64,000 bases of DNA, taken from positions 207,085,632 through 207,149,631 of the forward strand of contig JASDDO010000006.1 in the NCBI GenBank assembly GCA_030015575.1, given 5' to 3'. Source of the DNA: Agapanthus africanus (taxonomy: Eukaryota; Streptophyta; Magnoliopsida; Asparagales; Amaryllidaceae). Shown here in pieces: positions 12,341-24,030 of this stretch. The position numbers and the translations under genes were made by a program. The first letter of the stretch is position 1, and every line of letters begins with the position of its first letter. The notes under the pieces were generated by a model. It saw only the letters and a list, made by a program, of their open reading frames with translations. It was not told the DNA's origin and searched no databases.

Positions 12341-14554
12341 TATAAGGTTCCTAGGCACTCTAGTGAGGTCACGCAAGGCATCGATCAAGCCAATTACAAA
12401 AAATCTAGGTGCCGAGAAACCCGACTACGGATCGTTAGCTAGAAATCTAGGCGAAAATGAAACTAGATAACAACTTAACTAAAGTTTAAACGGAAATACA
12501 ACCTTTGTAGATCCGGTGCTCCACCTCCATAGCTCCGCAATGAAGTCTCCTCGCTGTCCAAGTCGAACCCCGGGCTCAAGCGTCGGCTTCATCGGAGAAT
12601 GGACGGGCTAGGTCGTCGACGTCATGCCGAAGATGATCTACGTCGAGGCATCGCTAGATCAAGCTCCAACTTCATCAAGTCTAGAAAACTTGTGAAGGAA
12701 ACACACTCTACTACTTGGCAAGAGGTAGAGGATGAAGAAATAGGAAGTGGGTAGACTTTAGAATTGGATTTCTCACTCATTTCATCAATCCACCATTGAT
12801 GAAGTCAAGGTTTTCTTCTTGAGTTCAAGGAAGAAGAAGAAGAAAGTTATGATAAGAATTAGTTCCAAAATGAAAAGAATAATCAATTCTTATCATAATA
12901 GAACCATGGTTAGGTGTAGAGAGTGAATCATGGTTTAGTGAAATGGTTAGGGTTAAGCATGAGACAAAAATGGTTACTTTATGAAAGCTTCAAGAAGCTT
13001 CAAGTACAAACAAATAAAAGCCACCATTTCTTCTCATATCTTTTCCTTTTTCCAAAAAGAAAAAGATTAATAAATGAATATGTAAAACCCTAATTATCCA
13101 CTTAACCATGGTTTAAATCTTTACACTTAACCATAAAGACATGCATCATCAAACATGATACAAACAAGTGCACAAAATCATATCGAATATGTAATGCGCA
13201 CATCCGAGTGAGAAAATCCATCTTGAAGTGAACCGATACTAGTTAATGCAAAGTAATATATCAAATATATAATTATACATTAAATCATTAAATCAATACT
13301 TGATTTAACGATCCGGTCATATCGCATATAACCGACTAATATCAACAGTAACAACTTATCGAATCAACACTTGATCCGATAACCCGGCTATATCGTATAT
13401 AACCGATCAATGTCACAAATCGCGAGAATCGAATATAGTATCACATACTGGTATCATTCTCGGTCCCGCACATATCTCATATGCGCTCCTATTTCGTTTC
13501 GCTTGAGCCAGGAAACCTCTGTGTAGGACTCTAAAGACTCGTCAATACGCCGGTAGCAGATGATGATCATATCAAGCACCCACAAGCCGCAAGCGGTCTG
13601 CTAAACGTAACGGCCACCCGGGTATTGAGCGATCTGAAAATCGAGGAGCAAGCCCGCTTACACTCCAGTGAATCCAACCAGTAACACTACCGTACAGTCC
13701 GGTCTGATCGTCTGATATTTCGCATATCTTGCCTAGGGGCGGTAAACGTCAGACCCCAATAGCTCGATAAGTCGTGTCGATATGAGGTCTATAACAATTC
13801 GAGAAACTACTGGTAACACTTACCGGTATATCTCAGCAACCCTGGCCAGGGATTTCCTGTTATAGCCAATCGAACACAGCGCAACATCAACCCCCTATAC
13901 CGGGAGAGACGAATCCCCTCCTATCGCTCATTGCCTCCATGTGACTCGGGACTGTACCCATAAACCACCGTTTTGCACGCCCTCTTGGACGTGGTAAGGT
14001 GGAAATCAAAGCACAGTGGGAACCACACAAGACTCTATGACGATCTCGGGTCAACAGACTACTCTGTACCAGTGTCACCAGAGAACTGCCATCTGACGTA
14101 AGGTATAATACCATCTGGGAGTTCTCGGCGAGTCCGTCCAGTATACCCAGTCTCTACTGAGCACCCGTATATTATCTCCGATGTCATACACCGATGGATA
14201 TGGGATCATCCATCGCCCATCTGTATGAGTCGAGAAGGTACACGCTAGTCTACTCTGGTATATCGATGCCCCGTCTCGATACACCCACGACTAGGGACTT
14301 TGAAGGATGTACTTATGGACTACCATGTCCCCACTAGTATGATCCGCATCATAGTCCAGGTAGTCAAGTACACATCCTAAGGGCTTTACCAACATGTAAA
14401 AGAGAGACAATCAGTATACACGTTAAGGTAAAGATCAACCAGATAGCATACTATCATGTCGAGCAAGAAAGTCCTCCCTATATATGTCCCAGCATCCACT
14501 ACAATATACATCCAATGTATAGTAATGGCCTCTAGGGCATACATATAACTAACA
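12341..14554 (-). repeat. 3' LTR of element B
   Basis: 2214 bp. The inner side is followed by the polypurine tract (sense caagtgggagat) at 14555. It is of the same family as A's LTR but a distinct subfamily in its first 900 bp (plus-strand start ..AGGTTCCTAGGCACTCTAG). Confidence 0.92.
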
Positions 14555-14569
14555 ATCTCCCACTTGCAC

Positions 14570-17360
14570 TAGGGCCATCTGTAGCAGTGGTTGTAGTATC
14601 TCATACTCAACCATCCCATAAAAGTCTCTCTCTGGGAATAGGCCTTCGTGAGTGGATCCGCCGTGTTGTCCTCTGAGTCTACTCTCCTAACCTCTATCCC
14701 TTAGAGATCAACCATCTCCATGATCAAGTGATATTGCCTTAGAATATGTCTGGATCACTGATGGGACCTGCGTTCCTTGGCATAAGCCACAACTCCATTG
14801 TCACACAATGGAAGGAACAAAGTTCATCTCATGAACCAGTATACACCCAAACAGTCTCTTTGGTAGCATCTTAAGTAGCGATGTATCGTGCCTTTATCGT
14901 CTAGTATGTCACGGTATCTAGCTTGGAACTCTTCCAACATACCGTCCCTTTACTGAGGGTAAAGACAATGCCTGCGACTGACTTTCAGTCGTCTTCATCA
15001 CCCTGGAACACTTCCAGTGATTCTCCCCAGGATCTACTGATACCATCTCACTACAACTAGTGAGTATTCTAACATCCATTTAGATCTATCTCATAGATCC
15101 AAAACCCAGGATTTAGTAGGTATCACTTTGATCCTACACGGAGAATCTTTGTGATAATCGGAGATTGATCGAGCGTAGCATAGGAAACTCCTTCCCTATC
15201 AAGAGTATGTCATCCACGTACTCTACGAGGATCACCACCATACTCCCTACTACCTTTTTGTTTATACAAGGTTCACCTACCATTTTGATGAAGTCAAACT
15301 CTTTGACTACTACATCAAAACAGACGTTCCAACTCCGCGATGCCTGCTTTATTATATAAAACATCTTGCACACGTTTCCGCTGCTCCCACTGTCTACGAG
15401 GACCTCTGGCTGTGTACTTATAGACGCACTCTTCTAAAACATCATTTAGAAAAGCAGTCAAGACACCCAACCACCAGATATCGTAGTCATGGTATGTAGC
15501 CGTGGCAAGTAGGATCTGGATGGACTTAAGCATAGCTACTTGAAAAAGGTTTCATCATTATCCACGCCTGGTCAATGACGAAAACCTTTAACAAGTCTAG
15601 CTTTGAAAGTCTCAACTTTTCCATGTACACCAAGTAACCTTCTCAAGATATACTTGCTCCTGATGGGGAGTTAACCCTTCAGATATAGCAACTAAAGTCC
15701 ATACTTTGTTGGTGTATAAGGATTCCATCTCAGATCGCTAAGCATCCAGCCATTCTTACAGAGTCTTACTCCTGATGGCCAGCTCGAAGCTAGTTGGGTC
15801 ATCATCTCATGATGCAATCCTCGCTCCCACTGTCATAGAGAAACCGAAGTATCTCTCAGGTGGGTGAGGAACCCTACTAGATCGGCGGAGAGGCTGAGGT
15901 TCGTTGGAATCTACTGAATCCTTTGGTTTTATCAAATCATCGGCTGCAAATTGTATAGCTGGAACCTTTCCAGTTGTACATTACAGACCTTGGCTCGAGC
16001 TTGTCCGGATTTTGCTTTTAGACATAGGCCGGACAACCCCAAATCTTAACTAACTTAAGATATGGGCTCTTCCCATTCCATATCACATATGAAGCGGTAG
16101 GCAACTGATTTGATTGGAACCCTATTCAATAGGTATGCAACTTCTCAAGTGCATAACTCCCAAAAAGGAAATAGGTAACTCAGTAGTACTCATCATAGAG
16201 CACACTATATCATATAGAGTGTGATTGCTCCGCCCCGATACACCGAGGTACTGTGTTGTATACGGAGGAGTAACACTGAGAGAGAATCTCATTCTCCTTT
16301 AGAATAGTCCAGGAATTCCATGCACAAGTATTCTCCTCCTTGATCACATCAAAGGACATAATACTTATACCCGTATTTTGGTTCTCTACTTCTAACTTAT
16401 ATTCTGTGAATATCTCAAAAGGTTCGGACTTGTGTTTCAACAAGAACATATGTCTGAATCTAAAGAGATCATCAGAGAACGTAATGAAGTATAAAAGAAC
16501 CAGTCTTGGCATGTGTAGACTGGGGACCTACATACATCAACATGTATCATCCCAAGAGTTCATCAAACTCTTTCTCTGTTTCCAATAAACAGAGCTAAGG
16601 TCATCTTATCTTTGTGACATGACTGGCGAGTTTCATAAGATGTAAATTCAAACTGATTTAAATATGCATCTATATGTAACTCTAGCTAGTCGGGTAACAT
16701 TGATCTGACCTAGTCTACAATACCTCAAGAAGAATTCGTTCATTTCTGAACTCTTTCTCTTGTGTGTGTTCCATATACTAAGAACTGTAGTTTGATTTAG
16801 AACATCAATGCTTTTAGATAACGTGCCTGAACCGATCAACTTTTGATATAGGAAATGTTCAAAACATTATCCAACAATACAAAATTTTATCATTTCTTTA
16901 CTAATAAAGAGACTGATATGATTTTGTATATCAGGTTCGGTATCTAATAACATTCGTTCAGAATCAATGTATTACAATACAGGGTGACAGTGACCAACAG
17001 ACTTGGCTGCAACACTTGCCCCGTTTTCTGCCTCATGAAACTTATCACCCGTTCTCAGTTTTTCTACCCTTTTGTAGCCCTATGTAACATCTTACATATC
17101 TGGGATCCTGATCCGGTATCAAATACCCAGGATATGGAGGATACTGAGAAACAGTTCTTTGTAATGAACACACTCGAAGATGATGCATCAGTATGCACTC
17201 TCTTCGTTTGGGCGGCACGGGAATCTTGGTATTCCCCTATTTCCTGCTCTATCTTATAACAATTATAAGTTGGAGCGGGACCAACGTTCCCCAGCTCAGT
17301 ATAACAAGCGGGTTCAGTCAATAATCCGTTTTATTATCTTGATTAAGGCGTGACATGGTC
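14570..17360 (-). pseudogene. pol remnants of element B
   Basis: Protease (near 17150-17080), integrase (about 16720-16080), reverse transcriptase (about 15740-15130, YVDDILLIGKEFPML) and RNase H (about 15090-14590) remnants are recognisable in copia order. Many breaks; closely similar to the remnants in A. Confidence 0.85.
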
Positions 17361-17796
17361 GCTACCAGGAGAGAGAGAGAAGAAAACACTCAGCGTGTGC
17401 TCTTGCAAGAATAGATTGGTTATTATTTTATCTAATCAGGATGGCTCCCACTGCTTTTTATCAAATCTTCCTTCAAACCCTAAAAGGAAAGACTAGCCGA
17501 GATTAATTACACACTACAAGTTCGCCAATCTTTCAGCCAGGCCAGTGTCGGTACTTTGAGGGAGGTCCCCCGTGCTTTCGCACGAACCTAATTAATGTAA
17601 ACCTCGTTTTCCCAGAGGCGTAACCCCGTTGACACCTTTCTAGACACCTACTTGATTGGCTAATTGTAATGTATAAAACTCTCCCAGGAGTAATAATTAC
17701 TCGCAGCGGGTATCGGGATCCAACTATCTCATAGAAGGTATGCAATCTCATTGCAAATTTCAACACTTGAAATTCCCGATAATATTTTGCCCCAGG

Positions 17797-18009
17797 CGAT
17801 CTATGACCTTGACTGAGTCAACAAACCATAGACCGCAAGTAAAGTTCAACCCGTCATTTCCAGATTGAATTAAACCCACCCGCACGACCCTTGACTGAGT
17901 CAACAAGGCCGCGCGACTACCCTAATCCAATCTGCATCATATGCATATGCAGATAAATAGTAATCAGCTACCGCACACTACGCCTTGACTGAGTCAACAA
18001 ACGCAGCAC
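17797..18009 (-). other. Three-hairpin array in the leader of B
   Basis: Hairpins at about 18009-17977, 17916-17881 and 17836-17797 (minus strand) share the core sense TTGTTGACTCAGTCAAGG. The arms are CTGCG/CGTAG, CGCGCGGCC/GGTCGTGCG and GCGGTCTATGG/TCATAGATCGC. The last is an 11-bp helix with two G.U pairs. Confidence 0.75.
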
Positions 18010-18142
18010 GAATACTAACTATTACTTATCTGAAATGACGGAGGGCTACGTCAGGTTTTTAAGAAAACCCTTTGCGTAATGAACTTTATATCGTTATAGA
18101 ATCAAATGATTTTCAAATGGAGTGTTTTTGAGGCTTTTCTAG

Positions 18143-18370
18143 TTTTGCTAAAGGAGTCACTCCCGGTGAAGGGATCGTCGGTCCTTTCCTCGTCGAATGA
18201 GGTGCGGGATATATCATATATATCACTGTGCAAAGCAAAAACTCTTAAAAGCAATCAAAAGACAAACCGAGTGTGTAGCATCTGCCAGTTATTGCTAAAG
18301 GAGTCACTCCCGGTGAAGGGATCTCGGTCCTTTCCTTATCGAATAAGGTGCAGGATATATCGTATATACC
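18143..18370 (-). repeat. Duplicated leader module of B
   Basis: Two copies of the CTAAAGGAGTCACTCCCGG ... GAATAAGGTGCAGGATA block, about 148 bp apart, matching the pair in A and C. Confidence 0.75.
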
Positions 18371-20265
18371 GCTGTGCAAAGCAAGAACTGTAGCTACCTG
18401 TTTTATTTTGAAATTCGATTCTACAACTTCTTAGGTTTCTTTTATTTCATTAATCATATTAATGAAGTCCCATCATTTAAGTACCTAAACATCACAGATA
18501 AATACGACGTACACTTATGCCATCCGCATTCGCCTCGATGTCCCCTCGTGCACCGTTAGGTTAGGTAACTAACGGCAGAGCGGGGCAGGGCTAGCGCGGG
18601 TGTAAAACATAAGTAACGCCTATATAATATATCATATATACTATATACTGTATCTATCACAGAACATCACATGATCACATCACAGATATCGCAGCAGAAG
18701 AATCATATGAAATATTGGATATACTAGGACGTCCGTGTTTTCAATACGAGCCAGTATAAAACACGGATTCCACGGTCGTGATGAATAGCCAAACCCACAC
18801 CCCTAGACCCCTACGAGAGCGGCAAGCAACCCTACCAATTCTAGAGTTAGGAGACCCGGACTCGACTCCTCGAGTTGGTCTCCCACTGGACTCCAGAACC
18901 CGGTTACTTGTGCCCTCCTCCTTGGGTCTATCCTAGTGCGGAAAAGTAAATAATATACAAACGGTGACAACTTCCGCAACCTGGAAGTGCCCCCAATAAA
19001 AGAATATTACATACAAGTTTTTACATGAATGAAAATGAAAAACACTCATCTCACATAAAAACCCCCGGCTATTCAAACACGACGATCCAATATAACATAT
19101 CCAGCAACACATAACATCACATGTCATCAACGTAAGTAAATATGCGCATCCCAATTGCCGTTGACATATAGCAACGAAACCGGCGATATCACATATTACA
19201 CTTACGGTCACAGAAAAGAAAGTGTAAAACTACAACAGTTGGAATCCGCAACAATCTCAGACATCGCATGCCTGACCAAATGAATTACTTAGACATCACA
19301 TGCCTAACAATTATAAACCCTGCATTTTAGTCTCAAAATCGAAAACTCTTTTCAATATCAAGTCGGGCAATTCAACAAGATTCCCGACATCCTGATCGAA
19401 TGCTCGTCGCAAACTTCAGTAGGCGGCCGCACCCCTGATACCGTCGACGAAGTGCACCAAGGCGGAACACCGCTACCGGGGAGCACCCGAACGGATGCTT
19501 TCGGCGACGGGGGTTCTCCTGCAGTCACTTGGTCGGGGCTATGGGGTGTAGCTGTCTATTAAGTTTTACCCGGCGAGTATCCGCGTACGCTACGTGATTG
19601 CGACGGACTTTTGATCACATCAAAATTCCGTGGCAACCGATCAATTGAGACTAAACTGCTATGTTTATAACATTCATTCAGTTATCTCATAACTGCTTAT
19701 GAATTCCAATTATTGTATCTCATTCCGGATAAATAGAAAGTGTTAAACTTTTCGATCGAACATTCAAACACCCAAGTTTTCTCGATACAGCTCAACACAT
19801 GAAATAAGTCTAACAACATTCAGTTCGTGCCTCAGTACCAACGGTCCAGCCGTAGAAGGGTCAAGCCAATGCCTCACATGTGGCACGCCGTACTGCCCCA
19901 AACCCGAAGGTTCAAAGGGCAGTTCAAGACGGTCACATAATCGAGTTAAGGTTTGTTGTCTTCTAGAGGGTCCATTGCGTTACTTGCACTACTGAGAACG
20001 TCTTTAAACTATGGAAAAATCCAACACTTGGAAATTTCCCGACAGGGGAAAAATTGGGTATTTATATCCGGTCGAACTTTTTAACATATTCTAAAATTTA
20101 TCCGGAAAGCCAAATAGACAAAATCTGATAAACCCGATCGAATCATCGAAGCTCCAAAACATCCCATATTATTCAACTCTTGAATAAATATTAAAAATAC
20201 CCAGAGAACACATCACAGTTAAATAGGAATTACTGTGAAAAAGTCAACGCAAGGGGAGACCATAC

Positions 20266-20312
20266 GGCCGCGGAACCGCCGCACATGCCAAGCTCGTGCC
20301 GCGGTTCCGCGG
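20266..20312 (-). other. GC-rich leader hairpin of B with outer stem
   Basis: CCGCGGAACCGC pairs with GCGGTTCCGCGG (12 bp). It is flanked by a perfect 14-bp inverted repeat, GAATTACTGTGAAA near 20227-20240 and TTTCACAGTAATTC near 20339-20352, which would extend the structure. Confidence 0.75.
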
Positions 20313-20498
20313 TGGTTTATTCGAATTAGGCCCCCGTATTTCACAGTAATTCATATAAAACCCTGCTTGATTTTCTGCATATTTTTAATGTGGAAAAAAT
20401 CACAGTTTTGAAAAAAGGACAGAGAGCATGGGAAATATGGGGTTTCGGGTTCGATCGGGATTCAAACGTCGTCTAGACTTCGCCTAAGGCTCTAGCTA

Positions 20499-20511
20499 GG
20501 CTCTGATACCA
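20499..20511 (-). other. Primer-binding site of B (initiator tRNA-Met)
   Basis: Sense TGGTATCAGAGCC, one base from the LTR end at 20513. Confidence 0.9.
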
Positions 20512-20512
20512 C

Positions 20513-22728
20513 TGTAAGGTTCCTAGGCACTCTAGTGAGGTCACGCAAGGCATCGATCATGCCAATTACAAAAAATCTAGGTGCCGAGAAACCCGACTAC
20601 GGATCGTTAGCTAGAAATTTAGGCGAAAATGAAACTAGATAACAACTTAACTAAAGTTTAAACGGAAATACAACCTTTGTAGATCCGGTGCTCCACCTCC
20701 ATAGCTCCGCAATGAAGTCTCCTCGCTGTCCAAGTCGAACCCCGGGCTCAAGCGTCGGCTTCATCGGAGAATGGACGGGCTAGGTCGTCGACGTCGTGCC
20801 GAAGATGATCTACGTCGAGGCATCGCTAGATCAAGCTCCAACTTCATCAAGTCTAGAAAACTTGTGAAGGAAACACACTCTACTACTTGGCAAGAGGTAG
20901 AGGATGAAGAAATAGGAAGTGGGTAGACTTTAGAATTGGATTTCTCACTCATTTCATCAATCCACCATTGATGAAGTCAAGGTTTTCTTCTTGAGTTCAA
21001 GGAAGAAGAAGAAGAAGAAAGTTATGATAAGAATTAGTTCCAAAATGAAAAGAATAATCAATTCTTATCATAATAGAACCATGGTTAGGTGTAGAGAGTG
21101 AATCATGGTTTAGTGGAATGGTTAGGGTTAAGCATGAGACAAAAATGGTTACTTTATGAAAGCTTCAAGAAGCTTCAAGTACAAACAAATAAAAGCCACC
21201 ATTTCTTCTCATATCTTTTCCTTTTTCCAAAAAGAAAAAGATTAATAAATGAATATGTAAAACCCTAATTATCCACTTAACCATGGTTTAAATCTTTACA
21301 CTTAACCATAAAGACATGCATCATCAAACATGATACAAACAAGTGCACAAAATCATATCGAATATGTAATGCGCACATCCGAGTGAGAAAATCCATCTTA
21401 AAGTGAACGATACTAGTTAATGCAAAGTAATATATCAAATATATAATTATACATTAAATCATTAAATCAATACTTGATTTAACGATCCGGTCATATCGCA
21501 TATAACCGACTAATATCAACAGTAACAACTTATCGAATCAACACTTGATCCGATAACCCGGCTATATCGTATATAACCGATCAATGTCACAAATCGCGAG
21601 AATCGAATACAGTATCACATACTGGTATCATTCTCGGTCCCGCACATATCTCATATGCGCTCCTATTTCGTTTCGCTTGAGCCAGGAAACCTCTGTGTAG
21701 GACTCTAAAGACTCGTCAATACGCCGGTAGCAGATGATGATCATATCAAGCACCCACAAGCCGCAAGCGGTCTGCTAAACGTAACGGCCACCCGGGTATT
21801 GAGCGATCTGAAGATCGACGAGCAAGTCCGCTCACACTCCAGTGAATCCAACCAGTAACACTACCGTACAGTCCGGTCTGATTGTCTGATATGTCGCATA
21901 TCTTGCCTAGGGGCGGTAAACGTCAGACCCCAATAGCTCGATAAGTCGTGTCGATATGAGGTCTATAACAATTCGAGAAACTACTGGTAACACTTACCAG
22001 TATATCTCAGCAACCCTGGCCAGGGATTTCCTGTTATAGCCAATCGAACACAGCGCAACATCAACCCCCTATACCGGGAAAAACGAATCCCCTCCTATCG
22101 CTCATTGCCTCCATGTGACTCGGGACTGTACCCAAAAACCACCGTTTTGCACGCCCTCTTGGACACGGTAAGGTGGAAATCAAAGCACAGTGGGAACCAC
22201 ACAAGACTCTATGACGATCTCGGGTCAACAGACTACTCTGTACCAGTGTCACCAGAGAACTGCCATCTGACGTAAGGTATAATACCATCTGGGAGTTCTC
22301 GGCGAGTCCGTCCAGTGTACCCAGTCTCTACTGAGCACCTGTATATCATCTTCGATGTCATACACCGATGGATATGGGATCATCCATCGCCCATCTGTAT
22401 GGGTCGAGAAGGTACACGCTAGTCTACTCTGGTATATCGATGCCCCGTCTCGATACACCCATGACTAGGGACTTTGAAGGATGTACTTATGGACTACCAT
22501 GTCCCCACTAGTATGATCCGCATCATAGTCCAGGTAGTCAAGTACACATCCTGAGGGCTTTACCAACATGTAAAAGAGAGACAATCAGTATACACGTTAA
22601 GGTAAAGATCAACCAGATAGCATACTATCATGTCGAGCAAGAAAGTCCTCCCTATATATGTCCCAGCATCCACTACAATATACATCCAATGTACAGTAAT
22701 GGCCTCTAGGGCATACATATAACTAACA
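20513..22728 (-). repeat. 5' LTR of element B
   Basis: 2216 bp, plus-strand start TGTAAGGTTCCTAGGCACTC, end ATAACTAACA. Nearly identical by eye to 12341-14554. Confidence 0.92.
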
Positions 22729-22733
22729 GTATA

Positions 22734-23960
22734 TATAACCGACTAATATCAACAGTAATAACTTATCGAATCAACACTTGATCCGATAACCCGGCTATAT
22801 CGCATATAACCGATCAATGTCACATATCGCGAGAATCGAATACAGTATCACATACTGGTATCATTCTCGGTCCCGCACATATCTCATATGCGCTCCTATT
22901 TCGTTTCGCTTGAGCCAGGAAACCTCTATGTAGGACTCTAAAGACTCGTCAATACGCCGGCAGCAGATGATGATCATATCAAGCACCCACAAGCCGCAAG
23001 CGGTCTGCTAAACGTAACGGCCACCCGGGTATTGAGCGATGAGAAGATTGACGAGCAAGCCCGCTCACACTCCTGTGAATCCAACCAGTAACACTTACCG
23101 TACAGTCCGGTCTGATCGTCTGATATGTCGCATATCTCGCCTAGGGGTGGTAAACGTCAGACCCCAATAGCTCGATAAGTCGTGTCGATATGAGGTCTAT
23201 AACAGTTCGAGAAACTACTGGTAACACTTACCAGTAAATCTCAGCAACCCTGGTCAGGGATTCCTGTTATAGCCAATCGAACACAGCGCAACATCAACTC
23301 CCTATACCGGGAGAGACGAATCCCCTCCTATTGCTCATTGCCTCCATGTGATTCGGGACTGTACCCAAAAACCACCGTTTTGCACGCCCTCTTGGACGTG
23401 GTAAGGTGGAAATCAAAGCACAGTGGGAACCACACAAGACTCTATGACTATCTCGGGTCAACAGACTACTCTGTACCAGTGTCACCAGAGAACTGCCATC
23501 TGACGTAAGGTATAATACCATTTGGGAGTTCTCGGCGAGTCCGTCCAGTGTACCCAGTCTCCACTGAGCACCCGTATATCATCTCTGATGTCAAACACCA
23601 ATGGATATGGGATCATCCATCGCCCATCTGTATGGGTCGAGAAGGTATACGCTAGTCTACTCTGGTATATCGATGCCCCGTCTCGATACACCCACGACTA
23701 GGGACCTTGAAGGATGTACTTATAGACTACCATGTCCCCACTGGTATGATCCGCATCATAGTCCAGGTAGTCAAGTACACATCCTAAGGGCTTTACCAAC
23801 ATGTAATAGAGAGGCAATCAGTATACACGTTAAGGTAAAGAGCAACCGATAGCATACTATCATGTCGAGCAAGAAAGTCCTCCCTATATATGTCCCAGCA
23901 TCCACTACAATATACATCCTATGTACAGTAATGGCCTCTAGGGCATACATATAACTAACA
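22734..23960 (-). repeat. 5' LTR of A, outer part (continues after B)
   Basis: Resumes with TATAACCGACTAATATC after the duplicated GTATA, exactly where the uninterrupted 3' LTR of A reads GTATATATAACCGAC (about 4180-4197). It ends ATAACTAACA at 23960. Confidence 0.9.
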
Positions 23961-24030
23961 ATAACCACGTCAGCGGCACTAGTTGTACGTAACGGCTAAG
24001 CGGTATATGTCGAAAGGGAGGTTGACAATT
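23961..24030 (-). mobile_element. Continuation of old LTR Z between elements A and C
   Basis: These 70 bases contain AGCGGCACTAG and ACGTAACGGCTAAGCGG. They correspond to the conserved GCCGCAAGCGG...ACGTAACGGCC block of the Angela LTRs, which is exactly the part expected after the break at 3216. The first five bases are the ATAAC target duplicate of A. Element C interrupts Z again at 24031. Confidence 0.6.

Larger units (their letters stand above)
17361..20512 (-). other. Untranslated leader of element B
   Basis: Same organisation as in A: the GC-rich hairpin at 20266-20312, the duplicated 150-bp module at 18143-18370 and three hairpins at 17797-18009. No gene supported. Confidence 0.7.
12341..22728 (-). 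mobile_element. Ty1/copia Angela-lineage element B, nested in A's 5' LTR
   Basis: 10,388 bp with 2.2-kb LTRs at 12341-14554 and 20513-22728, an initiator tRNA-Met primer site at 20499-20511 and pol remnants on the minus strand, in the same layout and orientation as A. Its 5-bp duplication GTATA and the intact copy of the target site in A's other LTR prove that it inserted after A. By eye the LTRs differ at few positions. The coding region is strongly broken with many breaks and, like A and C, shows no recognisable capsid part, so movement by proteins from another element is inferred. Confidence 0.92.
3217..23960 (-). mobile_element. Ty1/copia Angela-lineage element A (hosts nested element B)
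   Basis: The element has two 2.2-kb LTRs, a primer-binding site for initiator tRNA-Met, a polypurine tract (sense caagtgggagat, next to 5417), and protease/integrase/RT/RNase H remnants in copia order on the minus strand. It is flanked by a 5-bp duplication, ATAAC. Without B it is about 10.35 kb. The Angela assignment rests on the LTR start (TGTTAGTTATATGTATGCCC, cf. BARE-1) and the RT/RNase H style. The coding region is heavily broken and no capsid-sized gag part was recognised. By eye the LTR pair differs only at scattered positions, so the insertion is fairly young despite the decayed coding. Confidence 0.9.
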
